Shown piece after piece: positions 21,795 to 31,080 of a DNA stretch of 64,000 nucleotides. The DNA comes from Rhynchopus sp. YZ270_cl-10 (lineage: Eukaryota > Euglenozoa > Diplonemea > Diplonemida > Diplonemidae). Within the stretch, counting starts at the first letter, position 1; each line of letters begins with the position of its first letter. Under the pieces are notes generated by a model. The model saw only the letters and a program-made list of their open reading frames with translations. It did no database searches and was not told the DNA's origin. A program made the translations under genes and the position numbers. The stretch spans positions 496,001 through 560,000 of the forward strand of contig OZ037845.1 in the NCBI GenBank assembly GCA_964035575.1. Direction: 5' to 3'.

Positions 21795-23315
21795 TTATAG
21801 AAACGCCGAACCTGGCCGTGACGGTCGTATTGCCGATGCTGTAGAGGGGCGTGCTGTTGTCTTTCGTTTATAGAGGGAACAGGTAGACGAGGCACGTCCA
21901 CCACCACCACCACCACTACCATACGACTTTCCACTGATGAGCGAAGCGTAGTCGGGGGCGACTGTGGTTTTTGCTCGCCCGCAGGCGGACATAGGGCGTG
22001 CGATGCGGTGGCCATTACCCCTGGTGTACACCGCACCACCACCACCCCCCGCAGTCGGTTGCGGCTCAACAATCTCATCCGCAGGCACAGCCGCAGACGG
22101 GACCGCCTCCTCCTTGGCACGCTTCTTATCCCTGCTGTACTGTGCCGCCAGCAGCACCGCGTAGTTTTCATTGTAGTTCTTGAACCGCGAAGGGTCCTGC
22201 GGTGGGTAGGAGAATGCGGTGTGCGACTGCAGGGTCCCCTTGACGAAGCCTGAGTCGACGTCGCCCCAAGGTGTGCGGCGTGTGCCCCCTTGTGTTTCCT
22301 GCGGTGGGCGATTGAAGGCAAGCCCTGCAGGCGGCTGTGCACTGAAGAAGGCTTCGTATGTAGTGCCGCGTGGCACCGTGGTGTTGCTGATCTGCTTAGG
22401 GCGGTACTGTGCTGGGTTGTCAGAGGCGGCGCAGCTGGAGGCCATTGCAGCAGAGCCCACTCCAGTGTCGGTGTCTGCGGCAGGCAGGCCAGAAGGAACG
22501 GAGGAAGGTGGTGGTACCAGACCCCGCATGTTCGCGAGCTTGACCTCGTGAATGCGCTGCTTCATCTTGCTCACGCTCGCCCGGTAGATGTGTTCCGCAG
22601 TGTTGCGCAGGTTGCACGCAGCAAAGCTCTTCGTATAGTCCGTCTTCCCCGCAAAAAGGGAAAAAGGTTGCATCTTCCCAAAAGTGTTTCGAAAGCACTG
22701 CCGATCCGTGTCGCTCGCCCGGGACAGCCAGATTGTCGCAAGCTTGAGGCTGCCTGGTGCAAGGAAGCTGCCACCATGCGCAAGGATCGCGCGGGCACGC
22801 ACCATGCCCTCCTCTGTTGTCGTCAGAGGCTCGCCATTCTGGACAAGCTTCACAGAGCGCACGACGTATTTGAACTCTCGCCGCTGCTTGCGCGTACTGT
22901 AGTTGTTGTACCAATTCTCTACGTCATCCCGTCGGTCGGGGTCGATAAAGGTTTTGTACTTTCCCTGTAAGATGGTTTGATGTCACCACAATGAAACACT
23001 ACGAAACAAACAGGCTCATAGAGACCTTCATCCGAGACAATATTGTTCTAAGCTACGTCTGCAGGAAAGCAAGTGAAGTTGATAGTGCAAACGCCTCTGG
23101 GACGCAGGCACTGACACTCCGCGGGTTATCGAACCCGCGGAAAAGAACAGATCCTACAGGCGATTAGCCATGTTGTCAGATGAATTGTACCTCTTGTCCA
23201 TAAGACTAAAAAAAGGGGGGGTGTATTCGTGTCTGCGCCATACCTGCAAGGTGTGGTACGTCGTGGTCTGGACAACGATATCAGTTGCGACGTTCGTCAT
23301 GTTCAACGTGCCCAT
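21795..23315 (-). CDS. Two-exon Gly/Pro-rich protein, possibly ciliary
   Basis: Exon 1 is 23244-23315 (MGTLNMTNVATDIVV to TYHTLQ) and exon 2 is 21795-22964. They join in phase 0 into 413 aa across a GTATGG...TTACAG intron. Exon 2 starts GKYKTFIDPDRRDDVENWYN and continues with a folded ~130-residue part containing TDYTKSFAACNLRNT and KLANMRGLVPPPSS. The C-terminal half is disordered, with short repeated-looking motifs (DYASLISGKSY, RPSTAS, RPGSAF) reminiscent of ciliary microtubule-associated proteins, though this resemblance is weak. A poly-Gly run is present. No family is assigned. The intron contains a dispersed hairpin module. Confidence 0.65.
22965..23243 (-). other. Predicted 279-nt intron carrying a hairpin module
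   Basis: The donor GTATGG at 23243 and acceptor CATCTTACAG ending at 22965 join the two exons without changing phase. Inside it are a family-F module (about 23074-23115) and a perfect 9-bp hairpin, CCGCGGGTT-ATCG-AACCCGCGG, at 23119-23140. Confidence 0.55.
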
Positions 23316-24017
23316 TGTTGGAGAAAAAAAAGGGGGACACTGCCAATGAATGTGTTCTTCCTGAATTGAATCTAAAGTACATGGTTGGTTTGAGGGTAGA
23401 AGGTGCACGTTTGGAAAAGGCGGTAATGGGGGTCAGTGTGCTGTATTATTTGACTTATTATAAATGTGACCATCGTCTTCTAATGCTCCTCCCTGCACAT
23501 ATGTGTCCTCTCGTTTGTTAGAGAGATAAATGGCGGAAGCATGGAACTGCAGCTATCTTTTAAAAAGCCCCCATGCAGTTGAGCAAAAAAGGACAAAAAA
23601 AAAAAAAGTGAAAAAGGCATATTTTTGTTCCTGACGAAAACAAATACGCCCATCCCCAAAAAAAAGAAAAATATGTGATACGATTCAAGAGACGCGAGCC
23701 TCTGTTTTCCTTGACTATTTTTTTTTAACGCTAATACGGTGGCTAGACTATGAAGGTATTTTTGTTTTTGGTTCGTGTGGCGTTTTTTTTTATTGAGAGT
23801 ACGTAACTCGATACAACTGTTTTTAGAACACAAAAAAATGCCCGCTTTTTTCCCATATTTTACTTTTTTCATCTTTTTTTCCTTTTGTGGTCCCCCCGAG
23901 TTTCCCGATCTTCCTATCAAATAAAATAAAATAAAGAATTGCGCAAGAAAGTAATGTACACAACATCCGTGTTGTTGTTTCCTGCAACCCCGCCCCCAAA
24001 AAAACATAGAACAAATT
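23316..24017. other. Spacer, AT-rich, no gene seen
   Basis: Contains several A and T homopolymers. The minus-strand frame that runs through 23480-24106 has homopolymer-driven composition (Phe/Lys runs) and overlaps the 3' end of the eIF2-beta gene, so it is not accepted. Confidence 0.5.
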
Positions 24018-24852
24018 TTAGTTCCGACGACGGCGGCCGATTTGTGCACTGAAACCTCCAGTGATGGACTGCACAGTACGGGACGCGTTGCACTGGTTGC
24101 ATGCAAGCGTTGTCAGTCTCGTGTGGGGATCCTTCACGAGGTTAGTGTCCACTGCTTTGCACATGCCGCAGGTCACGTATGCCTCAATGTACTTACGCAG
24201 AAGACCTTCAATGTGCTTTGGTGTCAGACGACCCTTCAGAATCAGGTTCTGCTGTCCGTCGATGTTTCCAGTGGTTCCCAACTCAGTCAGGATGAAGCTG
24301 AACATATGTTCCTGAGGACGGCCCAGGGACTTGCAGATTTCTGCAAAGTTGGTGAAGGCAACCTTCTTGGTTCCGTCACGCTGCACTGTCGGGGGGCGGA
24401 TCTTCGTCTTCTGGTTCACTCCCAGCGAGGGGTTGTTCGACTTGATCCTGTCCATGACAAGGTGGAGGATCTCGGGGTAGGTGTACTCACGGTCGGTTCC
24501 TTGGAATGCCTCCCAGTTCACCTCACCCTCAACCTTGGTTTCCTCCACCGAACGCTTCTTCTTCGGTTTGCACAGTTTCAAACTCGCGTAGAATTCCTCA
24601 AGTGTTTCGTAGTCAGAGTCCTCGTTGGTTCCTCGTTGTGCCGGCTCGGGTGACTTGGTCGCACGCTGTTGTGATGTGGTGTGACGGTGTGACGTGATGA
24701 TGCGGTGATAATGCCGAACATACCTCCTGGGTCTGTGCACGCGTCGTCTCCTGGTCGCTTCCCTCATCGTCACTGTCGACTTTGCGCTTGACTGTCTTCT
24801 TCTTCTTCTTCTTCTTCTTGCTCAATTCCAATTCTTCGTCGGTGCTGCTCAT
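24018..24852 (-). CDS. EIF2S2: Translation initiation factor eIF2-beta, copy A
   Basis: Exon 1 24724-24852 and exon 2 24018-24665 give 258 aa. The N-terminus has a poly-Lys box (SKKKKKKKKTVKRK, ~11-24), the element that in eIF2-beta contacts eIF5/eIF2B; other eukaryotes usually have three such boxes. The core IF2B/IF5 domain (~70-215) includes EYTYPEILHLVMDRIKSNNP, RPPTVQRDGTKKVAFTNF and DGQQNLILKGR. The C-terminal zinc ribbon has C-x2-C (CGMC) and C-x2-C (CNQC). The protein is the beta subunit of the ternary-complex factor that delivers initiator Met-tRNA. It is identical in predicted protein to copy B 2,348 bp away. Confidence 0.95.
24666..24723 (-). other. 58-nt intron in eIF2-beta copy A
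   Basis: The donor GTATGT at 24723 and acceptor CACAACAG ending at 24666 remove an in-frame but unconserved stretch and join TQE to RATKSP in phase 0. The same intron, base for base by eye, occurs in copy B. Confidence 0.85.
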
Positions 24853-26365
24853 CTTGTCTGTTGACCCTTTGATCCTGGAAGGTGGTGTGGTGATCAACGG
24901 GAGTGTAGTTGCGAGATGCACTAAATTACAAAAAAAAAATAAACGAAGCCCAAATCTCTCCTTTTTCCACTCTGAACAACACGTCAGAAGGCATTTGCCC
25001 CTGTATTATAATTTCTCGGCGTGCCTTAGAGTGAGTGTGTAGAATCGTACGAGGAGCGAAAGCTGCACAGAAAACAGTAACGTCATTGAGTGAGGAGTTC
25101 GTAATTTTGGCACATACGATGTAGTGTCACCACATTAAAATTAGTACCAAAGAAGACGTTAAAGACGAATAAAATGCATGAGCTGTCCACAAAGGAACCA
25201 AAATGACTAAAAAAGCACACCAACAAACAACCATTTCTTTTTCCCCCTTCTCTGAGGGCAGGGTTGGGGTTCCGTGTTTAGGGGGGATGGGGGGTCTTTT
25301 ATTTCCTTCCCCCGCTTTTTTTTTTGTTTATTTTTTTTGTCTTTTTTGCAGCCTTTCCCAGACTACAAATCTTTGTTTTCCTCCTTCTATCTTACCCCCT
25401 TTTGTATTTTCTTTTTTTCCTGCTCATTTTACATCATTTTGTGAAGTACTGTTCCTTTCATAAAAACTGGACCCGGAACGTTTTATTTATTGTAAAATGA
25501 CTCCCTTCTTTTAAATATTTACAGAATATTTCTTTGGCGTTCCTATGGAATTTGATTTACTGTTTTTTTCTTATTTTTACTTTTGCACATTCTGCCCATT
25601 CACCTGGACGCGGTGTTGGGAGGGGGGGAAATATGTCTTTTTTTTTCTCTATTCATTCGTAGTCTTTGGGGGTATGGAACAACTTTGATGTGTTTTTGAT
25701 ATTCTGAAACAAAATTAGTTTTTTAAGATGAACCTAAGCTTTTGCTTTGCCACCTTAAAAAACTATTTGAAAAAAAAATTGGGCAGCCATCACTACGATG
25801 GTCTACCATAGAAAGGACTGAAGGGGGGGCACGCTCGTGGATCCGCTTTAGCTAAAAATGGTGATATCTTCTGCAAAAAAAAAGGCGGATTTTGCTTTAG
25901 AGAATGAGGGCGATAGAGTTGGGAGTGCAGGACAAAGGGGAGGGGTACCCAAAAAGCCAAATTTTTCGGATGAGGCCAAAACCGCAAAAAGAGAAAAAAA
26001 AAAAAAAAACATCCTGCATGGTGCAAGAATGTGTGCATCACTTTCTTCGCACCGTTAATCGAGAAAAGGACCCTCAAAAGCTCAGAGGCTCAAGGTTCTA
26101 ATTTCATATTCTCGAAAAGCGGGGGAAGAGAGAAAGAAAAGAATAGAGGCAAACATTCACTCTTTGACATAAAAAAACCCTTGGGTGTTTTCTTAAAGAA
26201 ACCCACACTACCCGCTCGACTCCACACATAACCCTTTTCACATTGTGATACAGCAGCGTTGGTTCCTTTATTTGATCGGTCTTACTCGAACTTTGACCGT
26301 AAGTACGACTAAAATGGGGTGGGGTAAGGGGGCGTGAGGGGGGGGAAAGGGGACGCACATTACGC
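24853..26365. other. Spacer between the eIF2-beta copies
   Basis: About 100 nt upstream of copy A (24853-24950) match those upstream of copy B. Positions 24955-25110 are homologous to 27725-27945, showing that the duplicated block includes upstream DNA. The rest is T-rich with a D-like module at about 25725-25760. No gene is seen. Confidence 0.55.
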
Positions 26366-27200
26366 TCAGTTCCGACGACGGCGGCCGATTTGTGCACTGA
26401 AACCTCCAGTGATGGACTGCACAGTACGGGACGCGTTGCACTGGTTGCATGCAAGCGTTGTCAGTCTCGTGTGGGGATCCTTCACGAGGTTAGTATCCAC
26501 TGCTTTGCACATGCCGCAGGTCACGTATGCCTCAATGTACTTACGCAGAAGACCCTCAATGTGCTTTGGTGTCAGACGACCCTTCAGAATCAGGTTCTGC
26601 TGTCCGTCGATGTTTCCAGTGGTTCCCAACTCAGTCAGGATGAAGCTGAACATATGTTCCTGAGGACGGCCCAGGGACTTGCAGATTTCTGCAAAGTTGG
26701 TAAAGGCAACCTTCTTGGTTCCGTCACGCTGCACTGTCGGAGGACGGATCTTCGTCTTCTGGTTCACTCCCAGCGAGGGGTTGTTCGACTTGATTCTGTC
26801 CATGACAAGGTGGAGGATCTCGGGGTAGGTGTACTCACGGTCGGTTCCTTGGAATGCCTCCCAGTTCACCTCACCCTCAACCTTGGTCTCCTCCACCGAA
26901 CGCTTCTTCTTCGGTTTGCACAGTTTCAAACTCGCGTAGAATTCCTCAAGTGTTTCGTAGTCAGAGTCCTCGTTGGTTCCTCGTTGTGCCGGCTCGGGTG
27001 ACTTGGTCGCACGCTGTTGTGATGTGGTGTGACGGTGTGACGTGATGATGCGGTGATAATGCCGAACATACCTCCTGGGTCTGTGCACGCGTCGTCTCCT
27101 GGTCGCTTCCCTCATCGTCACTGTCGACTTTGCGCTTGACTGTCTTCTTCTTCTTCTTCTTCTTCTTGCTCAATTCCAATTCTTCGTCGGTGCTGCTCAT
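26366..27200 (-). CDS. EIF2S2: Translation initiation factor eIF2-beta, copy B
   Basis: Exon 1 27072-27200 and exon 2 26366-27013 (58-nt intron 27014-27071) encode the same 258-aa protein as copy A: Lys-box, IF2B/IF5 domain and C2-C2 zinc ribbon all intact. I see roughly half a dozen base differences over ~835 nt, all apparently silent (for example TTGGTGAAG versus TTGGTAAAG). Homology to copy A ends abruptly just past the stop codon on the downstream side and continues for ~100 nt upstream, with a small insertion of TGTAG-type repeats. This is a recent duplicate, or one kept identical by conversion. Confidence 0.95.
27014..27071 (-). other. 58-nt intron in eIF2-beta copy B
   Basis: Same sequence and position as the intron of copy A: GTATGT...CACAACAG. 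Confidence 0.85.
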
Positions 27201-28029
27201 CTTGTCTGTTGACCCTTTGATCCTGGAAGGTGGTGTGGTGTAGTGTGGTGATCAACGGGAGTGTGGTTGCTAGACTAAATTACAAAGAAAATAAACGAAG
27301 CCCAAACACAGAGAAACTACGGTAGGGAGGATGAGGATGTGCCGGTGCGTGCGCATGTTGATCACAGAATGCATGTAGTCTCCCCCACACCCTTACGTCA
27401 AGGAAGGAATTAGAGCAGCTGGAGAAAGATAGTTTGGTATGCAAAAAATAATAGAAAAGCTACATCGAGTATACTACCTTACGAACCGGAACCTGGGGTG
27501 CAGCACAGGAAGGCTTATTACCACAATGGTAAACGCACTGGGCTGCGACGGAATTGGTGTCGACATAAACGATTCGTTTATTTGCGATGCCAATAGACTC
27601 AATGAGAGTCACAGAAGCAAGGTCACCTTGGTGACGTGCTGCATTTTGAGCCTTTTTAAAGTAATAAACCTAATTCAAAAAAGGTGTTGCTTTGTGCGAT
27701 ACTACGCAAGAAGTGAAGTTTGGTGGTTCCTCCTTTTTCCACTCTGAACAACAGTACGTCCGAACATTCAGACGCAAGCAAAAAAAAAAACGAATTGTTT
27801 TGTAGGTTAGTTTGTAGGTCAGAAGGTATTTGCTCCTGTATTATAATTTCTTGGCGTGCAAGCCTGAAAGTGAGAAGTGTACAATGGCCTGCGGAGCGAA
27901 AGCTATCGCAAACAGCGTCAGCGACAGGAGTCCGTAATTTTTGGCATCTCTAGACTGGATTCCATAATCCATCTCGTGGTAGCATCACGGCACTGTCCAA
28001 TCGGATAAGAATGGCTCAGCTATGACTTC
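27201..28029. other. Spacer upstream of eIF2-beta copy B
   Basis: Positions 27201-27300 match upstream of copy A. Positions 27300-27700 are unique insertion-like DNA with no gene seen. Positions 27725-27945 resume homology with 24955-25110. Confidence 0.5.
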
Positions 28030-28416
28030 TCAAGGATCATTGCGTGATGAGACATTCGTGACTACTACAAATGTGTTGACATAGGATAGCAAAGCAGATG
28101 TAAAAGAGGTGGTCAGTACGAGACCTTTGAGGATCAACTGTGGCCCATCCATGTTGTATGTGACATCCAACTTAGTCGCAATGTAGTCGGCAACGTCAGA
28201 CGGGTTGCACGCAAGCGCGCTACACACATCAGAGAAGTTCGTAACAGTAAACCTTTTTCCATGTCGAAAAGCCTTCGGGGCTGGTACCTTGACACATGGT
28301 GCAGTACCTTGGTTCATCCCATCTGGAGTAGGGGGAAATCTTTCTTTTTGGGATGAATACAGAAAGGGAGAGAAATAGAGAAGAGAGAGGTGTACCTTTA
28401 TTTTTGTTAAAATCAC
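28030..28416 (-). CDS. Diverged eIF2-beta/eIF5-like fragment
   Basis: A 128-aa frame whose last ~95 residues align with the eIF2-beta core next door: GMNQ with GVNQ, GKRFTVTNFSDVC with TKKVAFTNFAEIC, and NMDGPQLILKGLV with NIDGQQNLILKGR. It stops after the equivalent of YIEAYVTC, so the zinc ribbon and the Lys-rich N-terminus are absent. The stretch before PDGMNQ looks like a polypyrimidine tract ending in CTACTCCAG, so an upstream exon may exist, but none was found. It could be a decaying third copy or a shortened regulatory paralogue. Sequence divergence is far greater than between copies A and B. Confidence 0.5.
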   Translation of the reverse strand: MILTKIKVHLSLLYFSPFLYSSQKERFPPTPDGMNQGTAPCVKVPAPKAFRHGKRFTVTNFSDVCSALACNPSDVADYIATKLDVTYNMDGPQLILKGLVLTTSFTSALLSYVNTFVVVTNVSSRNDP

Positions 28417-28663
28417 CCTTTTTTAGTGCGTGTATTCTCTCTTGAGACGAGAGGCACAACAAAAAAGCAAATGAAGTGTACGAAACCTTTCTAGAAGAGA
28501 AAGAATCAAAAAGAATTCAAAAAGAACGACAGCGTCATTCTTTTTGAGAGAAAACGGAATAATTGTTATAATATCCGTTATGTGTACTGCATTTTCCCCC
28601 AACCCTTTCAAAAGGAGACAAAAACAAGCGAGACTTTCCACATTTCGAACCTCTTTTTTTTTT

Positions 28664-29749
28664 TCAACCAAGGCTCAGCGAACGTACCTCCACCTTCCCA
28701 CCACAGGTGAAGCAGAGTTGCACACAACCCGCGCCCTTGCTGACAAAGACGACGTCACAGCCTGCCTCCCAACCTCCTGCAATGGCACGGGTAGATTCTT
28801 TCTCACACCCAACCACGCCCTCCTCCTCCTCCTCCTCCTCCTTCCCCTTGAGTGCATGCACAGTGACACACCTATCACTCAGAACCGCAAGCCACCCCCC
28901 ACACGGCGACACATCCACCCCCACAATACGTCTGCCAACACACAGTGTCCTGGCCAACACGGCACCTCCTCGCACACCAGGCAGCAGATCCCACACATAC
29001 AGCTCCTCACCTAACCCAGAGGCCACCACTGCGCCCCCCGAGGGGACAAACACAAGACACTGCAGGGATTTGCTGGCAACCTTTGCGACGAGCCGCCCTT
29101 CCTCTCCTGCGTTCCAGACCCTGAGGTGGTTGACACCTGCTGCAGCAACTTGGGTGGTGTGCACAGAGAGACACCGTGTAGCATAGCGTGCCAACCATCT
29201 CAGATACGCACCAGATGAGAGTGCACGGAGGTGCACACCACTCGCCCCGCAGGACACAATCCATGCAGGGGTCACCTTCACCTGATAAGTCGCGGTTGTG
29301 GAGAGCACCCTCCTCTCGGGTCCTGCCACTGCTGCCTGCACCATGCCGTTCACCCCGCATGCCACAACCCAGGCGCCACATGGCGACAACGCAACACCAA
29401 GGCAACACCCCACCTCAACACCGCCCACCACACGGTCTGCACAACCCTCCCTCCGGAGCGTGATGCGCTCACCCCAAAGGTCGCCTGCAGCAAGCACACC
29501 ACCCATGGTGCAAAGGGCTCCCGCATGTGGAGGGTCAAGAAGCGGTGAAGATGGTCCTGCACACAGCCTCCTGTTCGGTGGTGTACGCGGTGTCGCCGTG
29601 CGCCCTCTTGGTGTCTCAGTACGGCGACGCTTTGCCCCCCCACGTGGAGTGTGTGCCAGACGGTTTGGGGGTGAGCGCTGTGTCGGGGTGACCTCCTGTG
29701 GTTTGCACGGTGTAGAGCGTGTCGGTGTATGCGGTGTACAGGGTTTCAT
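28664..29749 (-). CDS. WD40-like beta-propeller protein
   Basis: The frame opens at 29815, but MKPCTPHTPTRSTP at 29749 is a sensible start, giving 361 aa. The N-terminal ~85 residues are basic and full of TP/SP sites (PRGGAKRRRTETPRGRT), suggesting a nuclear, proline-directed-kinase-regulated tail. From ~90 on there are degenerate WD40 blades: CLGVALSPCGAWVVACG, HLRVWNAGEEG, CLVFVPSGGAVVASG, ELYVWDLLPG and GVDVSPCGGWLAVLSD. An acidic poly-Glu loop (~295) comes from a CTC repeat. There are probably 5-7 blades. The specific function is unknown. Confidence 0.7.
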   Translation of the reverse strand: MKPCTPHTPTRSTPCKPQEVTPTQRSPPNRLAHTPRGGAKRRRTETPRGRTATPRTPPNRRLCAGPSSPLLDPPHAGALCTMGGVLAAGDLWGERITLRREGCADRVVGGVEVGCCLGVALSPCGAWVVACGVNGMVQAAVAGPERRVLSTTATYQVKVTPAWIVSCGASGVHLRALSSGAYLRWLARYATRCLSVHTTQVAAAGVNHLRVWNAGEEGRLVAKVASKSLQCLVFVPSGGAVVASGLGEELYVWDLLPGVRGGAVLARTLCVGRRIVGVDVSPCGGWLAVLSDRCVTVHALKGKEEEEEEEGVVGCEKESTRAIAGGWEAGCDVVFVSKGAGCVQLCFTCGGKVEVRSLSLG

Positions 29750-30030
29750 TGTGAGACCTGAAATATAATCTGAAGGGGGGGATAGAGAGGGGGTGGCTGT
29801 TTTGTTACATTCCATGGGGAGGTGGTAAAAATGGAGGGAAATTCCTGGGGGGTGGTTAGGGTCTGACTTTTTTGGAAATATTCAACGACGATGAAGCAGA
29901 AGGAGGAAAAGGCGAGGTATGACATGATACACAATCACTCTGCCTTTTTTCTTCAAATATTTGGTATTCGCCTCGGTCACTGTAGCGCTGCTGCTCATTT
30001 TTTTGTTCTTTGGAAAGATGCACGCACATC

Positions 30031-30140
30031 CCACCTGATTTTTACCCCGCGTATAGGCGCGAAAAGGCCCCGTTCAGGCTGCGTAGAGGCCGAAAAGGCC
30101 CGAATCCCGTTTTTTTTTTTTGGGGGGTAAAATCAGGTGG
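30031..30140. repeat. 110-bp foldback element
   Basis: The ends are inverted copies: CCACCTGATTTTTACCCC on the left and GGGGTAAAATCAGGTGG on the right, with one base of length difference in the T/A run. The interior is GC-rich (AAGGCCCCGTTCAGGC). It resembles a small MITE or foldback element. No clear target-site duplication is seen. Confidence 0.5.
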
Positions 30141-30802
30141 ACATCACAAGAAAAAGAAACAAAATAAAAGAAACGTCTCTGTGCACACACACACACACAC
30201 CCAACAAAAATAAAATGAAAATCTGAGCAGATATGCTTCACTGTGCTTCTTCTAATAAACAGAAATTTCCAAGATGGTCAAAATCTCACTTTTTTTGCTA
30301 AAGTCACCTAAAAATGATGGTTCGTGACAACACTCTTCAATGGGAAGGTTATGAAACCCCTGGAGTATTTCGCGAAACAAAATCCCTTTTTTTGTCTAGA
30401 CCTAGAGAACTTTGTGTCTCCCCTCATAAAAGCCTCTGTTATGTCAGAGGCTGTCAGAGAGCGAGAAAGAGCAAAAGCCCGGGGCTATTTTGATAAAAAG
30501 GTTTAGAAGTAGATCCTCAGGCGTCACTGCGCCTCCTTGATGCTAAGTGAAGTGTGTAAAAGACGGCGGAATCAGTGGTGTAATCCTGTTACCATATGGA
30601 CATGGACTGGCGAGAAATAGTAGGATCGGGGTAGGTAAGTAAGGTTGTTTTCGTTGATTGCACAACCCTCCTGTTTGAGGGATGATTTGGCGACCGTACC
30701 CGGTAATACTATTTCTCCTTTAAAGCAAGCTTCGTAGGAATATACAGGGGCTCCGCTACCGTATAAAGTTCTGTTGCGGCGCAACAGAAGTCTGAAAATT
30801 TT

Positions 30803-30831
<29 letters not shown>

Positions 30832-30837
<6 letters not shown>

Positions 30838-31080
30838 ATGGTTGAACCACGAGAGTACCATGGGGAACTGGGTTGCTGACCGCACCATCCAGGCTGTACC
30901 TCAATTTTTTTTGCCTGCGGCGCCATTTTTCCTTTTTTGCTCCGCAAAAAATGATTCGATGTGTGACTCTGTGCTGTAAAAAGCTAGATTTTTACACTGT
31001 ACCCTAAATTTTTTTTTCGCCTGCGGCGCCATTTGTTTGATTTTTTTTTTGCTTCGCAAAAAAAAATACAGTTCCCTATG
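30832..31080. repeat. Dispersed repeat family A, copy 1
   Basis: Begins after an A-tract of ~30. It reads ACCATGG, then GAACTGGGTTGCTGACC, then ATCCAGGCTGTACCTC, then a GCC-TGC-GGC hairpin and a TTTTTTGC-TCC-GCAAAAAA hairpin. A second partial copy of the hairpin pair follows at 31017-31065 with loop TTC. It matches 39682-39845 closely. Confidence 0.65.

Noticed and set aside
23119-23140. Possible tRNA T-arm (GGTTCGATAACC on the minus strand)
   Set aside because: No acceptor stem, anticodon arm or A box at suitable distance; it is better explained as a perfect hairpin in the dispersed modules.
23480-24106. 208-aa minus-strand frame overlapping the end of eIF2-beta copy A
   Set aside because: Different frame from the conserved eIF2-beta and dominated by homopolymers.
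30181-30205. CA microsatellite, and other simple tracts considered as CRISPR-like spacing
   Set aside because: No repeat-spacer periodicity anywhere; the window is eukaryotic in style.
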